This document shows positions 1 through 13,769 of a stretch of DNA of 64,000 nucleotides, piece after piece. The stretch's first letter is position 1; the number at the start of each line of letters is the position of its first letter. The position numbers and the translations under genes are program-made. A model generated the notes under the pieces. That model worked only from the letters and a program-made list of their open reading frames with translations. It did no database searches and was not told where the DNA came from. The stretch is taken from the NCBI GenBank assembly GCA_907165065.1, contig OU015541.1:2976001-3040000 (forward strand), in the 5' to 3' direction. The stretch is from Caprimulgus europaeus (Eukaryota; Chordata; Aves; Caprimulgiformes; Caprimulgidae).

Positions 1-3000
1 ATGAAACAGTATTTTTTAATTATTGTGTGCCTCTTGCTTTCTTGAAACTCTCCTTTCCTCAAATGTTCAACAGCTTAAACATGAGACTTACAGAAATAAC
101 CCCAAACACGTGCTAGCAGAGATTCCTCTTTCTGACTCAAGGTGGATATGCAGTCACCTACCCATATACTGTTTAGGACCATCATGCTGCACCTCTGAAA
201 TAAATCCATCTGTCACCTGACATCTCCCACCACCAGCACTGTAAAATTTACTGCACTGTTAGAACCAGCTTTGCAAGAGAAACCCGTGATTAACAACATC
301 TCTTTTATGGGTGGCTCTGTAGAAAGGTCAGCGGTCAGGCAGGAAGAGTTCAGGACTAGATTCAGATTAAAGAAAGGAAAAAATATGAGGAGGACATGCT
401 GGAAATCTACTGAGCTAATCAATCTGCTCAGATGCACACATGCTTAAACTATAATTGTCTAATTAACTAAAATAGTTGCTGCATGTGTATTTTTTGCTGT
501 GACTTGGTTTCGTCTCAGTCAGATGCTTTAGATCTTTGAGATGGTTTGAGATTAAGAGGAATACGGCACCTCCTTGAAAAATGTCAACCTGAAAAAGTAA
601 AACTAAATAAAAACATGGATTTGGGAGATGTGGTCATTCCCTCTATCCTGTCTGAAACGAGTCTGCCAGCTCCTCGAGGCACCAAGCAATGTCTGCTTGT
701 TGGCTTTTTCCTTCTGTAAAATGCCTCCCACACCACTGGGCCTTCTACTATAGTGAGAACATCCAGATTCCCATCCTTGCTGCTGTTGCTGCATGTTTTC
801 TCACATCCCAAACTGAGCCTTAAAACAGGATATTGTCTGAAACCCAAGGAGCCAAACCCATCACCGATGCAATATCTGAACAGGACTGCAGCCGTTGAAT
901 TTTGGACTCTTTCTCCCCAACACATACAATGAGAACAATGAATTTCATTCACTTCAGTGACAATTCAGCCACATCCAGGCTGGTCCAGACTCATTAAAGC
1001 TGGCATGAGTCTTTCCATGACTTCAACAGACACTGGAGGAGATCTGCTGCCATGTGGGTTGCAAGCAAGTGGCACCATTGCTGAAGCACGGTCGCGGTAC
1101 ATCACTACATCCAGCAACCAGACTTTCCAGAACAAAAGCTTTAGGGTTTGGTTTTGGTTTTTGTAGGTTTTTTTTTTCCTCTGGCTGGCTGATACTTTTT
1201 ATGGAATCACTCAAGGGCCAGGTTGTAGTTCTGTAATTGTACAGGGCTGTCATCCTCATAAATATTAAACACCGCTTCCAAGTGAAACTGCAGCTCCTTT
1301 TATTGCACAAAGCGATGGATATCCCAGCTGAAACCATTCTGCTTCCTTGCTGGTGCCTGCTGAAAAGTGACTGTGGTTCAAAATATTTATCGATGCTTTG
1401 TTGTATTGGGAGAATGCTCAGTGACAGATGGACACTCTCTTTAAAACCTCAACGTATGCAAATCTCCATACAAAAGAGCCCAGGATGTTTTTAATATCAC
1501 ACACTTGCCTCAGGCCATGTTTTTAAATCCCCACTTACCAAGGGCCCTGGCTTTTTATCAGTCAAACGCCTTAAGCACTATGTCAACGTGGACATCTGGC
1601 CGCGTGGTTAAAAAAATTTTTTATTTGCTAAAATATTTAGTGATGTGACAGGGGTTTTAACTGGGGACATCAGGTCTGGTGGCATATGTTTCAACCCAAC
1701 TGCTCAGAGAGGAAAAACTAACGAGGTAGCTGTTCGGGGCGGTTTACCATTTGGTTTGTAGTAAGCCCAACAAAAAAATAGGGAGAGGACCAAACCCAGG
1801 CATAATTCCTGAGGAGTGCAGGGGTGTAAAGAATTGGGATTAAGTACACTGAAATAGCTCATTGGGATTACTCTGATTCCTCTCCATCACTTTGACATGC
1901 AAGGGAAAGTCTCGTAAGGATGTCTGTGAGTTTTAAGAGCTTCTCCTTCATTTTCAGGCTGTTGAGGTTGGCCAAGGAGGCTGGCTTGAACTGTTCCCAC
2001 ATAGGAGCCTGAGGAGCAGTGATAAAGGGTTTGGGACTGGTGGAGATAGGTGGGAGAAGATTACCAAGGAGTAAATGAATGAAGAGTAACAGACAGAAAA
2101 GTGTTATGAGTCTTTCAGATTTCTTTCAGACCTCTTACACTTATCACTGAGTTACTCAGCAGTGACCATTCCCACCCAACACCATCTCAAGAGCCACTGT
2201 CAAAACTTCCCACAGGTTTTGGTGTTCCACCAGCACCCAAACCATGAAAAGGAGTTATGATCCCAGCAGTACCAAGTATTAACCTTTCTTTGGTCCAGAT
2301 ATTCCTGGCAAGTACTCTTCAAGGAGACTGTCAAGTTGGGAATTGAAGGTATTGAACAAAACCCAACATCCTCCAGTAAATGATGCTGGGGTTGTTCACT
2401 GGGACTCTTCTGGGGCAATGAGTCCTAACACAGTGCCTCAGCCTGGTGCCAGAAGCCCTTTTGCTTCCAGAATAACCATCTTTTAGCTTTAAAAATTAGA
2501 TATGCAAAAGTGATTCCCAGCCTACTACACACGAATGTGCCGTGGTACATTTTATAAAAGCAGGAACATCAGCTAATTGTTACTCACCTGCGAGAGCTGC
2601 TCTCTTCTCAATTAACACCCCTATTATTAGAAAGTCACCACATGTGAATTGAAACCTTAGGTATGTTTGCCTTCTGCATGGGCAACCAGGCAGCCTGAAT
2701 TGCTTAGAGAAATCCAGGCTTCCTCACCTCAGTGCTAATGCTAAATCCAGGGATAGTCATTTTACACTGTTATTAACCATTTAATCGCTGCCATTTCACG
2801 AGGAGTTGATGTGATGCCGCTGCTGCTACTCCAAAATGAGCTCGTGAAGGAAGAAGATAATGTTGGTCATGTCACTGTTGTCATGTTTAATGGCAGGGAT
2901 TGAAGAATCACTTCATTTGAGGGCAAAAGTTTCCTTTTCTTTCATTCAAGGAGAAAAATCAACCAGAAGAACCAACCCACTGTCTGACCCTTTGTCTTGT

Positions 3001-3059
3001 ATATATTTGATACCTGGGTTTTATCTCACTGCATTATTCATGTTTACATTTGATTAACT

Positions 3060-3320
3060 AAGACCCCTTGGGGTTTAATGATATTCAGTGCAGCTGCAGA
3101 TATGTCAGCGTGCCGCCGAGTTTCAGGTCAATATGTTAGAATAAATGAGGCCACTTGCTCTTAAAATAAAGCGCTGCCTTTTGTGCTGGCTGGTGAATGT
3201 TACATCACTCCACTGCGCCTGCAAATGAGTGAGAAAATAAATCTGGCAGAAGAGCTGCATATTGCAATGCAATGTGATGATGTAAGGCTAATGAACAGTG
3301 AAATCAATTAATTTCAGCTC
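3060..3320. promoter_or_regulatory. Candidate conserved non-coding element
   Basis: This block has no usable open frame but is rich in transcription-factor-like sites. It contains an E-box pair in GCAGCTGCAGATATG, an ATGATATTCA motif, GCATATTGCAATGCAATG (POU or C/EBP-like), and AATCAATTAATTTC (homeodomain or PBX-like). Its complexity is high and it lacks repeat character. The call rests on motif texture only, without any alignment. Confidence 0.3.
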
Positions 3321-4722
3321 ATTTATGCAGAAAAGGCCAAACTGTGTTGGAACCAAGCTCCATCCATATTGGTATCCTGTCTCCAGCAGTGACCAGAACT
3401 CTGCTGAAGGTCCTACAGCATCCAAAATGCTGATATGAAGTAGTCAGGTGATACAAAGCTGGTGTGAAATCTGAACATATCACCACCAGAAATAGGTTTA
3501 GAACCTGGAGCACAACGCTCTTCTCTCTTCCAAAGTACTGTTGATCATGGAAGGAAAACAAGTTATATAAATGGAGCTTATTAAAAGTGTTTTTGCCTGG
3601 GAGATGCAGAAATATTAGAGTGAAGCCTAAAAGGTTTGACAGGAGATACCTGGACACTTGTCTGACATTTCTTATGCCTGTAGAAAAGGGAGGGATTCTA
3701 CAGGGATGAACCAGCAGAAGACAACTGCCTGGAGAGTTGGTCACTGCCCCACATGGTCCCCATGGTCTTCCAGGCACCTTCTGGGTTTGATGCCTACCAC
3801 TGCAGACTTCCCAACCCTGCATCTGCTCTCCCCTTGGAGGGAAAGATTTTGGCTTCACCCCTTTTCTCTTCTGGAAAGAGATATAATGTCAGGACTAGAT
3901 CCAAGGCATATCAAAAGAATGAGACACCGTGGTGGGCATCAAGTGCTGTGCTAGATTTGCTGCTTATTTTCCAAATAAGAAGGTGGTATAGCTCTCCTAG
4001 AGCTAAAGCTTTTTAGCAAATCCCTAAATTACATCCTTTTCTGTAAAAAAAAAGTTATTTTTCTCCAGCATACATTACTTTCTTTGTGTCATGTGCTTGT
4101 CTCTGCTGCATTTCTCCTGAGAGCACTTGGTCACTCTATTTCTATGAAGTATTAATACCCCACCAGTGATATTTTTGTACCCAGATCCTTTTTTTTTGGT
4201 TTGTTTTTTTTTTACCTTTAGATGTTCAACAGCATGAATATTCTTATTTTTTATTTAAAACTAATTTGGAGTTCTCACTCTCTAAGGGGTTTCTAATCAC
4301 CAAAAAGTGCCTGAGGCTAAAACTGATTGACAGGAAAACGTTGTGGCTTCTGAAAAGTAAATTGGCTATTGACAGAGCAGTATACAAAGGAAAATGCTAA
4401 ATGCTTATTATTTATGAGCTATTAGGGAAAATGTTATTAGCATCTGTTTCCCACATGGGCAAAAACACCTGTCAGACATCAGGAAACTATAAAACGATGC
4501 ACAGTTAATAGTTACTTTGTTTAAAAAGTCATTAAAATTGAATGTCAGCTAAAACTTAGGAAAACATTATTCTTCAAACAACTTTTAATCTTTCCTGTTC
4601 AAAAACAACAACAACAACAAAAAAAGGACCTTGCCACATTTTAATTTCTGGGAGCAGAAAGGAAGAAAGACGTTTGATTTGAAAGTGATGAGGTGACTTC
4701 TGGTGCACAACAAACAAGGTAT

Positions 4723-4752
4723 TAAAAAAAAAAAAAAAAGAAAAAAAAAAAA
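4723..4752. repeat. Poly(A) tract
   Basis: Two runs of A separated by one G occupy about 30 bases. There is no LINE or SINE body next to it, so it is scored as a simple homopolymer tract. Confidence 0.8.
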
Positions 4753-4908
4753 CAGAGGAAAAAAGGGACCAGTTGGCTCCTCTCCTGGAGTTGTACAACA
4801 GAGGGAAAGCAGAGCAGGGTCAGGCATTTACATGGGTTTTCAGCGCGTGTTCGGGGATGTTTGGATTTCACTTAAACCTGTAAATGGGGTACGTTTGTCT
4901 GCCTTCTG

Positions 4909-4964
4909 CCATGATGCCATGATGCCATGATGCCATGATGCCATGATGCCATGATGCCATGATG
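4909..4964. repeat. 8-bp tandem repeat, 7 perfect copies
   Basis: The unit CCATGATG is repeated seven times without an error, giving 56 bp exactly. Perfect identity implies recent expansion and likely length polymorphism. Because 8 is not a multiple of 3, the array cycles through all reading frames and is unlikely to be coding. Confidence 0.95.
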
Positions 4965-7900
4965 CTCTTCCCAGGTGGAGAGAAAACGTAGAGTGGCGTT
5001 GCCTTGACTTCAGAGCCAGCTTCAGCATCAGACAGACAGAGCTGGTGTCATCCCATGGCCAGGGGTAGGAGCCGTTGGGTGCCCTTCCTGCGACGATAGC
5101 AATTACCTTAATGAGTTGCACCTAATGGGCAGACTAATGGCAGACTCTTCTCCCAGGTGGGAGAAACCTCATGATTATCATCAATCTGAACCTCAGTCAC
5201 CATGAGTCAATGCCAAACTCTGCTCTGCACAGGGTGAGTCATGTCCAGGTTGGATTTTCTTGTTGTGTCTGCAAATAAAAAGGAAATTTGTGGGTGAGAT
5301 GTCCCACAGAGAACAGCCACACTCCTTTCCCCTCGTCTGCATTGCATCTGAACAGGGATTTGACCATATTCTGATGAATTTTCCAAATGCAGAGTTGCAA
5401 TGAGCTGCATCTAAAAACATTCTGAGCACGTCTCCACCCTACAGCAAGGAATGGAGTAGGGCTGGGAATCCAGACATTTCATGCTCAGTATATTTAGGTT
5501 TAGTCTATCAAGCCTGACTCTAAATCACAATTTATTTTTAGAATCATTGAAGAAAATGAAGACTTATTTAGGGTTTTTTCTACTAAGGTGAAACCAACCA
5601 GTATTACAGATCAGATATCTGGAAAATAAGAGGGTTTTATTCTTATTTTTTCCAAAAGCCATAGCATCTTTTGCTGTTCTATGTGCCTCCAAAGTTGATT
5701 TACCTTGGGAGCCATTTAAAAATTCATATATGATTTTTCAAGCAGCCTTACTCAGGAGGCAAACCTGATCTCTGTGTTTTATACACAGCTGAGCACACCA
5801 ACAGCATTTTAACAATCCTATAAACCACTGTGGCAAAACTAAAGGCTTTTTTTTGAGACACATGATGGCACTTTCCCCTCCAGCTTGGTTGTGACTTTAG
5901 CATAGGTTGTGAAACCAAACCCACGGGGTCTTGAATGGATGTATGGCCTGAAGGTGAAAATATGCTTAATATGTCCTGTTCTTAGTGTCTGAGCAAGTGT
6001 AACAGAAAAATACACACTCATAAGCCTCAGTGGTGAACAGAAACGTGGTCCATCTTCCCACAGTTGCACTGAGTACCTGCTGTTGCCAAGTAAACAAATC
6101 ATTTGTGTCTGTACAAGTTACATTCCTACCTGGGTAGGAATTTCATACCTGGAATTTTACTTTGGGAAATATATAAGAAAAAAGCTTTAAAACAACCCCT
6201 CACCCCAAAGTCACCCTTGGTTTTACTCACAATGAATGGGATCTTACTGATCCAGGACACAAGGACAAACTCAGAGTGACACCAGTAAAAGTGCCAGAGA
6301 AATATAATATAAAATATTGCTTGTCTGTTTAAATTATTTAATGTTATTAACATTAATTACCATACTCAGATACCCTCAGTAATTCACAGGTTTTTCCCTC
6401 CCCCAACTTCTCCTCCCAAGTTTAACTCTGTATTTTGACATCTGCTTGTTTTCTCCATTCATTTCTGCAGAGCAGCAGAAGGGATTTGGCAGATGGTATC
6501 CCACCATCCCAGCCCACTTTGCTCCAAACCTTCTCTCCTCTGGATCTCTTTCTTTCACACCACAGCCACCAAGTCTTGGTTTGGTGTGTGCACGTGTGTC
6601 CCAGTTTCCAGCTGTCATGTCCCTGGGGTATTGGGGGGTCTGGAAAGGTTTGGCCCATGCCAAGACCCAAGGTGGGCTCAGTTATTGCTGTTGGGTATCA
6701 GGGACTCACAGATCTCTCCACACCCTCTCTGATGAGGCTAAAGATACTGGAGGAGTTCAGCACACTCAAGTGTAATAAAAGGGTCATATTTTAGTACAAA
6801 TAGTAGTATAAATTATCTTCACCTGGTGAAACTATTGGCTTTTATGACCAAGTTTTAGCACAATTTCTTCTGTAGCCCATAAATTGAGAGAACGTTTGGT
6901 CTGCTGAAAGGAAACAGCGTCCTCACCACGTGATGGACTGAGGGATCAGCCCATGCTTCTGGTGGGGTTGGCCACCCCTGAGACATGCTGGCAGTGTAAT
7001 GGCAAAGTAAAGGATGTGTCAGCCACGACCTTCTGGAAATGGCCAGCTGGGGAGGCAGAAGATGCTCTTAGTTTGTTGTGAAATTAATTTCTGGGGTTGT
7101 TTAAAGACATGATTACACAGTTGACATTTCAGGCCAAAATGGTGACTTCCCAACCAGCATCATTAGCCAGGAGAGGCAGATCTGCTTTCCAAAACCTATG
7201 TTGGCCTGACCCAGACCCCAGCTGCCTTCAGAAAGACATGGGGCTGCCTCTTGCCCTTCCCACTTTCTCTCCCAGGGATCTCAGCAGCCCCGACCGCCTC
7301 TGCCTTGTCCAATCCTCCAGGCAGGAGCCCTCCTGGGTGGGTACTTCAATATCAAGCTGGAGCCGCCTTTGATGTGCCATTTTCTCTTTGAAATGCAATG
7401 TCTCACTCATCTAATCCTCATCACATTTGGGAAGCTTCTCTTCAGTCCTTCAGATCGGGATGTCGAGGGAGTAGAGTTTATTTTTAAAGGGGCTAGTTTG
7501 AAGTTTTTTTGGTTTTAAAACATAAATGCTTTTTTGATCAAAATGTAAAGGAACCCTTTTGGTGGTTGTTTCTGGTTGGGTTGTGTTGAGGTTTTATTGT
7601 TTTTTACAGTTTGAAGGTTTTTTGCTGGAGACTGTGAATAGCTCTCGGGCACCTTGGATCTGTTTCCCTAAACTCTCCCTTGATGCTCATTGTACAGTCC
7701 ATACATTTCAAACCTCCAGACTGTCTTTCCGAGCATATGCATGGGATCACTGCAGAAAGAGCCAACAGAAACCAGCACTGTGCCCACTCCAGTCCCAGTG
7801 AGTAAATCCTAACCAGCAGAATATGCAAAGACCAAAATCTCCCATAATTTATCCCATTTGGCTCATTGAAATGATCATTTCCAAGCCCTGTGATCGTCCC

Positions 7901-8220
7901 AGGAGTGACAGGTCCTTTCTTTCAGAGGAATTGTTATGGGAGCTGTGCTCAAGCTGCTCCAAAATCCCCCAAATCTGCATTTTTTCCTCTGTCAGACACA
8001 AATTTAGCTGCTGTGTCCAGCACAGGGTGACTTCCAGCAACACCCTGGGTGCAAAGACAGGGTTTGCTTGGACCCAGCTTTACACACAGATCCTGCAAAC
8101 ACAAGGTGATGGGAACTGCTCTCCAGGCATGGCAGTGGTGGGGATTTAACTTTGAAAGGACTTGGACTCAGCCTGGTTTTCTCCACTTTAACCTTTCCTC
8201 CTCCCAGTCTTAAAAGTTAG

Positions 8221-8600
8221 AAACATCTTTTGTATTCCAGAGGCCAAAGGGCCAAACTTGCCTTTAATTAAAATGCATATTCTTTAATTAAAGGCCCCAT
8301 AACACATGAAGGGCATTCATTGAAATACGATGTGTGACATAGTCATTACCCTGCTGTTAATTACTAATTAATGAAGCTATTTCAATTAATAGCTTCCCCA
8401 CTGTCACTCTGGCTTTGACAGGGCTCCGTGCTGAGAAGCCGTGGTGGAATCACAGGCGATCGTAACTCCTGGAACAGCACCAAAAGGCATCAGCTGAATA
8501 TTCATGTCAGACCACGTTAACACTTTTCAATTAAACATAATAAAGTAAAAGCTCTGTCAAAAGTGTACATCAAACACGAGCCAGCCTCTCCCGCTCCCCC
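8221..8600. promoter_or_regulatory. Candidate enhancer with two perfect hairpin palindromes
   Basis: This non-coding block is dense in homeodomain sites. At 8260-8295, two perfect 13-bp arms (GCCTTTAATTAAA and its complement) flank a 10-bp POU-like spacer, ATGCATATTC. At 8373-8396, two perfect 9-bp arms (GAAGCTATT and its complement) flank TCAATT. Between them lies TTAATTACTAATTAATG. A further POU-like GAATATTCATG follows near 8497. Symmetric TAAT sites around an octamer-like core suit binding of paired homeodomain or POU dimers. No target gene can be proved; the leftward neural gene BHLHE23 or SLC17A9 are possibilities by synteny. Confidence 0.4.
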
Positions 8601-10689
8601 TGTGCTCTTCCAGCTTGTCAAAAATATCTAGAAAGAAGTAGAAAACAAAAAGTGGGGTGGTTTTTGTTGTTGTTTTGGGGTTTTTTTTCTCCTTTCCTTT
8701 CGACACTTCAGGCTGGAGCATCGTTTCTCAAGTGAGCCCGGGCTGCTGCGCGGGGGGAAGGTTTCCGAGGAGCCCAGGCTGCAGCTCCAGCACACACACT
8801 CATGGGCAGCTCTTTGCTCTCCAAAGTCTGAGCGTTTCACATCCTTCTTCTGCTTTTTCTCCTTTTCCTACTGCAAAACCACAGTGGGGACAGGCCCTTG
8901 GGTGTCTTCTCAGCCCAGTACAAATGTCTGGGAGCTCAGGAGCAACATTAATTTCCACAGTTAAAGGAATTGCTTGCCAAGCGAGCAGTGTCACCTGGGA
9001 ACACAAGTGGCACATGAAGGGGAACACGAAGAGGCTGCTGTTAAGGGCTGGTATAAGGAATGGGGTGAAAGAAGCTATTTTGCAGTTCACAATAAGTTAT
9101 TTCACTCCTAAAAAATGCAAAGCTGCCAGGAACTCTCTCGGGCGCCATCTGGTTGAAGTTTCCCATTCAAAACACTTTAAAAAAACCCCAAAAACCCAAA
9201 AAACCCCCAACCAAACAACCAAAACCTGAAATAACAAGAGAAATTCCTGTGGAATATACCCATATTGAACCCCAAATGTTTTGTTTTAAGAGCTGTTTTT
9301 TTCAGGCAGACATTAGGGAGGGGCGAGGAATCTTTTAGAGAGAAAACATTATTTACAGAAAACTAGAAATTGGGAGAAAAGGAAGACATTGTCCAACTAT
9401 CTCTAGCTGCTTGTAGATTATTTTCTTTGACACTTCAGGACAGACTAAGACTGGAAGCAAAATTCAAGCCAGTTCTTGAAACCAACCATTTCAGACTCTC
9501 AGAAAAGTGTGGCTAGCACACCCAGGGCTTCCCTTGGTTTGGAGGGCACTGTAGAAGTCCTCTGAAGCAGCTGCTGCCAGATGTGCTGACAACAGGGCAG
9601 GACAATTTTACCGGCCATCCCATGGGTGTTAGTCCCCAGCTTGCTTTCTGACACCCTCTGCCTTACAGCAGCATTGCTTGTGAACCTTGGACCATGCAAG
9701 AGCACAAGCAGGTGAAGCAGTCAATACCTAGAAGAAAATGTCCAGGGATGGAGAGGCAGTCCTTCTCAATGCTTTCTTTCACCCCTCTGCTAAAATTTGC
9801 TTTTTTTATTCCTTCCTTTTTTTCCCTTACAGCCATTATCAGACCGAGCCCTGCTAAAGCCAAGTGCAAGGGGAGCCCAGCTGATCTGACCAGGCGTGAC
9901 TGGGGAGCCATCATTTGTTGTCTGGCTGGTTGACATCTAAAGGCTGGTCTCCAAGGTCTCAATTAGGGTTTGGGGCTGACTCGCCTCCACCCCTCTTGGG
10001 AAGAGCTTTTGTCTCTTCTGCTCAATTATACACCCTGTCTTCTCCACAGCCAGGACAGGCCAGGAGGGAGCTTGAGCTCTACTGTAGTTGTTAACCTCTG
10101 AAGTATAATTTAGAGCCACACATTGCTATAAAGGCTTCACAGATTGCTCTTAAAATGTAATAGACCCTTGATCTGCTGTGGTTGTGCAGGGTATGGAGGC
10201 CAAATTAATTAATTGGACAGACCCCTATTTCATTTGAATGCTGTGCCCCTCCCTCAGAAGATGCTGCTGGTGGCAAGTGATGATACACAGAGATAAGTAC
10301 CTGACTTCCCTGGTGCTGGTGGTGACTTCTGTGTCTGTCTGACATCTGTCTGGTTTTATTCTTTATTATTAGCAGAGTGAAAAAAAACAACAGATAGAAC
10401 TCACACAAATCACTCTTCATATATTCATATGGGAAATGCTGGTGTTACAAAAGATACTGGAGCCCAAATGCCAGTGCTGTGGACTTCTGCTGACTGTCTC
10501 TGGCTGTTACTGCTGCTCCTCATTGCCTGCTAAAGAAAAAAATGTTTCAGGGTGTGTTGAGAAAAGTATTGGCTGAGATGGCCTTCCCTGGAAATATTAA
10601 GCCACCAAACACGAATGAATCTCCTGGAATAATCCTCTCTAATGCACGTTCAGGAAATCAATTCATTCTTTAATCCAGAAATCTCCAAG

Positions 10690-10712
10690 GAGGAGGAGGA
10701 GGAGGAGAGAGA
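10690..10712. repeat. GGA trinucleotide repeat
   Basis: A short run of about six GGA/GAG units. It lies in an open frame of 76 codons that begins at 10642 and would encode poly-Glu, but I see no splice context or family match, so I treat it as a simple repeat. Confidence 0.8.
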
Positions 10713-13700
10713 GGATGAACAGACATCATCAGAAAAGGATAAAAAAATTGGCACTGTGTTGAAGGAAAAGAGAAAAAACAATGTATTTCCTGAAAGCAGT
10801 GGTAAAGATTCACCTACAAACAGTGAAGCCCTGAGCAATGCCAAAATAAACCATTTCTTATCCATGCTATAGTTCTGGGCTCTGCAGGGAAGGGCAGGTG
10901 CTAAAGTGAAAGTCCTCTTGGTTCCAGTCATGGGGGACCCTCCTGGAAGCAGATGCCCTACTGGAGCTCTCAGCTTTAGCCCCCTCTCAATCCAAACCTC
11001 AAAAACAACTGATAACACCCCAAATTGCATTACCTTGTGTTACACTTATAAGCCAAATTTTCACGTGTCTACTCCACGTGGGTTTTAACTGTGGCAGCAC
11101 AACCAGATACAACAGGCAGCTCTCAGCCAAGTATCACGGCAAATTCGGCGTGTAACCACGTGTGTATTAGCAGATCTGGTTTAGGAACAGCAGTGAATCT
11201 GGTTCAGTTTCCAGCCTGAACAGCTTTATCCATATCCTCTAAACTTGTGGGTAATACATCTTAATGATGCTCTTTCAGGCATGGTTTCTGTCCTAAACCC
11301 TTTGAAATACAGCTGGTTCCAGGAGTGTTTATCTTCTAGCTCTCCCAAACAGTCCCCATTTTTCAACCCCAAGCTATTATGAAAGATTTCCAAGGAAGGG
11401 TTTGTCCATCTCATGGCTCTGTCTCTGTTTCTGGATTTCAGTAATTTTATCAGTTAATTTTTTAACTCCAATCAAAATTACACATTGCATTTCTGAAAAT
11501 ATTGAAATGATCTGAGGGTGCTGAGGGAGATCACTTGGTATTTGATAGAGCTCAAAGGATGAAGAGCTGCATCCAGAGTTTGGTGACATAAAGGCTAAAG
11601 CCTTTCACTTAGCTCATCACAGAGCCATGAGCCAGGAAAAAAAATCTGATTTGGAAGTGAATCAAAATTTCCCTATAGTTTTTAATCACAAAAAATTGCA
11701 TCATTTAACTAAGAAATGAGTTAACTTTGAATTTTGACTGATTGACTCCAGGCACAAAACCCCTAGAAAATAAGAACCCCTTTGAAAAGCTTTGGTATGG
11801 CCCCTGGATCCCAACCTTTTTGTCCAGGTGCAGAACAGCTCCTGCCAGCACTGGCTCTCCTGGAAGGACAGCCCAGGGCTGTGCAGACATTTCTCAGGTC
11901 ACCCACTTTATTGTTTGTCCTACTTAGAGGTTTCCATACAATGAAATTACAAGGACGGAGGTTTTATGCTGAGCTCTTGCTGGTCCAGGTGGCTCCTTCA
12001 GTGGGAACTGCAGCCTCCAGCCCTTTTCAAAGCACAATTGTGCCCCAGATGGGCTGAAATAAAATGAAATAAACCAGATCACGATAAATTACTCATCTGA
12101 AAACCTCCTCTCTGGTATCTGATTATGCTCTTGCTGATAATACTATTTGTTTAGGAAGTTTATTTTCCTAAATAACCAGGTCTGAGAAGAAGAAGGCACA
12201 TCCTTCCTCCCATGAGCCTGGGGACATGTGGGGACCTTGTCTGCTTTCCCAAACCTGTTAAATAGGCTTATGCAGAGGGACTGGGAGAGGGATGGACCAC
12301 GGGATGGAGGAGCTGGAGGGAAGATGCTGGGGGAGACAGAGCGGAGCTGCATGAGCTGAGGAGCAAGTTGGTTGCAGCAGCAAAACTACATGAGGGTGAC
12401 TTCAGCTGGGAAATGTGTGACAGCAGGTTGACAGACACAAGCCATTGCTCATCTTGTTTGGGGTAAAATAAGAGCAAAAGCAGAGAAAGGCACCTGTGAG
12501 CAGCCAAGGTTTGCACCAGCTCCAGGCATCCGAAGGGCTGAGGATGAGTCTCCTGAAAACGTTCCCTGCCTCGTAACTCACGCGGGTCCACAGGAGAGAT
12601 TGTAAATGAGTTGGTTTGTGTGAGACTCAGTAAGAGAGAGGAGAAAAAACAGTGTATGAAAGGAATTAACAGCTGCAATGAGCCTAAATGGTTGCACAGG
12701 AAAATCCCCTGTCAGTCGCAAACCGTTTGCCTTTAATGAGAACGCAGGACACGGGCGAGCAGGTTGCGAATTCCGTGTGTCAAATCCTACCCAGAACTGC
12801 TACACGTGCACCTTCCCCTTGTCTCTCCTGGAGGTGGGATTTTGTTGTTGCTTCTTTTTTTTTTTTTCTTTGGAACTGAAATTAAAAACAATTTATTAGA
12901 GAATAATTAATGCCAAGGAGCTGGGGGATCATGCCCAGTGCTGTCTTTGGAAGAGAAGAGCGAATCACCAGTAAATTGGTAGTTGTACAGAGCAGGGGAA
13001 AGCAATTTGGGAATCGATTCAAGAGATCAGCCAAAGCTGTTCTGGCAGCTACTTCCTCAGTCAAATCATTAATTTTTGTTAATCCTTTGCAAAAATCTGG
13101 TGATTTGGGAACAAAATTTTACGAGTATTTCAGGATTGCTGGAGGAGGCCAAATCCTATTACAGGATAATGGGTCTGTGGTCTCCCAGCAGCAGAGACAC
13201 TTCAGAAGATGTGGGTTTATATGGGGGTTTCTTCTTGTTTCATTATTGGATTAAAACCTACCCCACCCTTATCCCTGCACCAGGAACTGGGTAAGCAGGG
13301 AGCTACACCAGTCTGGAAACCAACTGGAGAATAAAACCCCAGTTCCCTTCCCTGAGGCTGATGGTCACACTGTGGTTTTGGGATATTCCTGCGACTCTTT
13401 GCTGGTGGAGCTCAGCTCTCCTGGCTCACACCATGTCCACAGCGCTGCTGTGAGGTCATTGGATGGGGCAGCCAGGCCCCAGATGATGCTTGAGGAGCCC
13501 TGAGGATCTCACTGCTCAGAGACACCCCCAAAAACCAGAGCACCAGTATCCTGGAGATGTTTTAGTAGAGGGCAAAAGCTCTTTTTTTAAAACTGAGTTG
13601 TACTTATGGGACTAAAACTGGATTTTGTGTGTTTTTCAGACCACTTGCTCTGAGGACAGTTACACACAAAACCCAGGAGAATTATTTTGAAGAAAGAAAC

Positions 13701-13769
13701 AAAACAGGGAAGCAAAAAAGGGAGAGGGCTTAAAGCTGCCAACCTGGCCTGCAACCCCCTGCCATTGCC

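Noticed and set aside
3319..3858. 179-codon minus-strand open frame in the left flank
   Set aside because: No family resemblance, no Kozak or splice support, and single-exon isolation.
8657..9229. 190-codon plus-strand open frame
   Set aside because: Starts in a T-rich tract and ends in an AAAACCCC-rich tract; composition looks non-coding.
10642..10872. Acidic 76-codon open frame with Glu run
   Set aside because: The Glu run comes from a GGA simple repeat; no upstream exon, promoter or homologue recognised.
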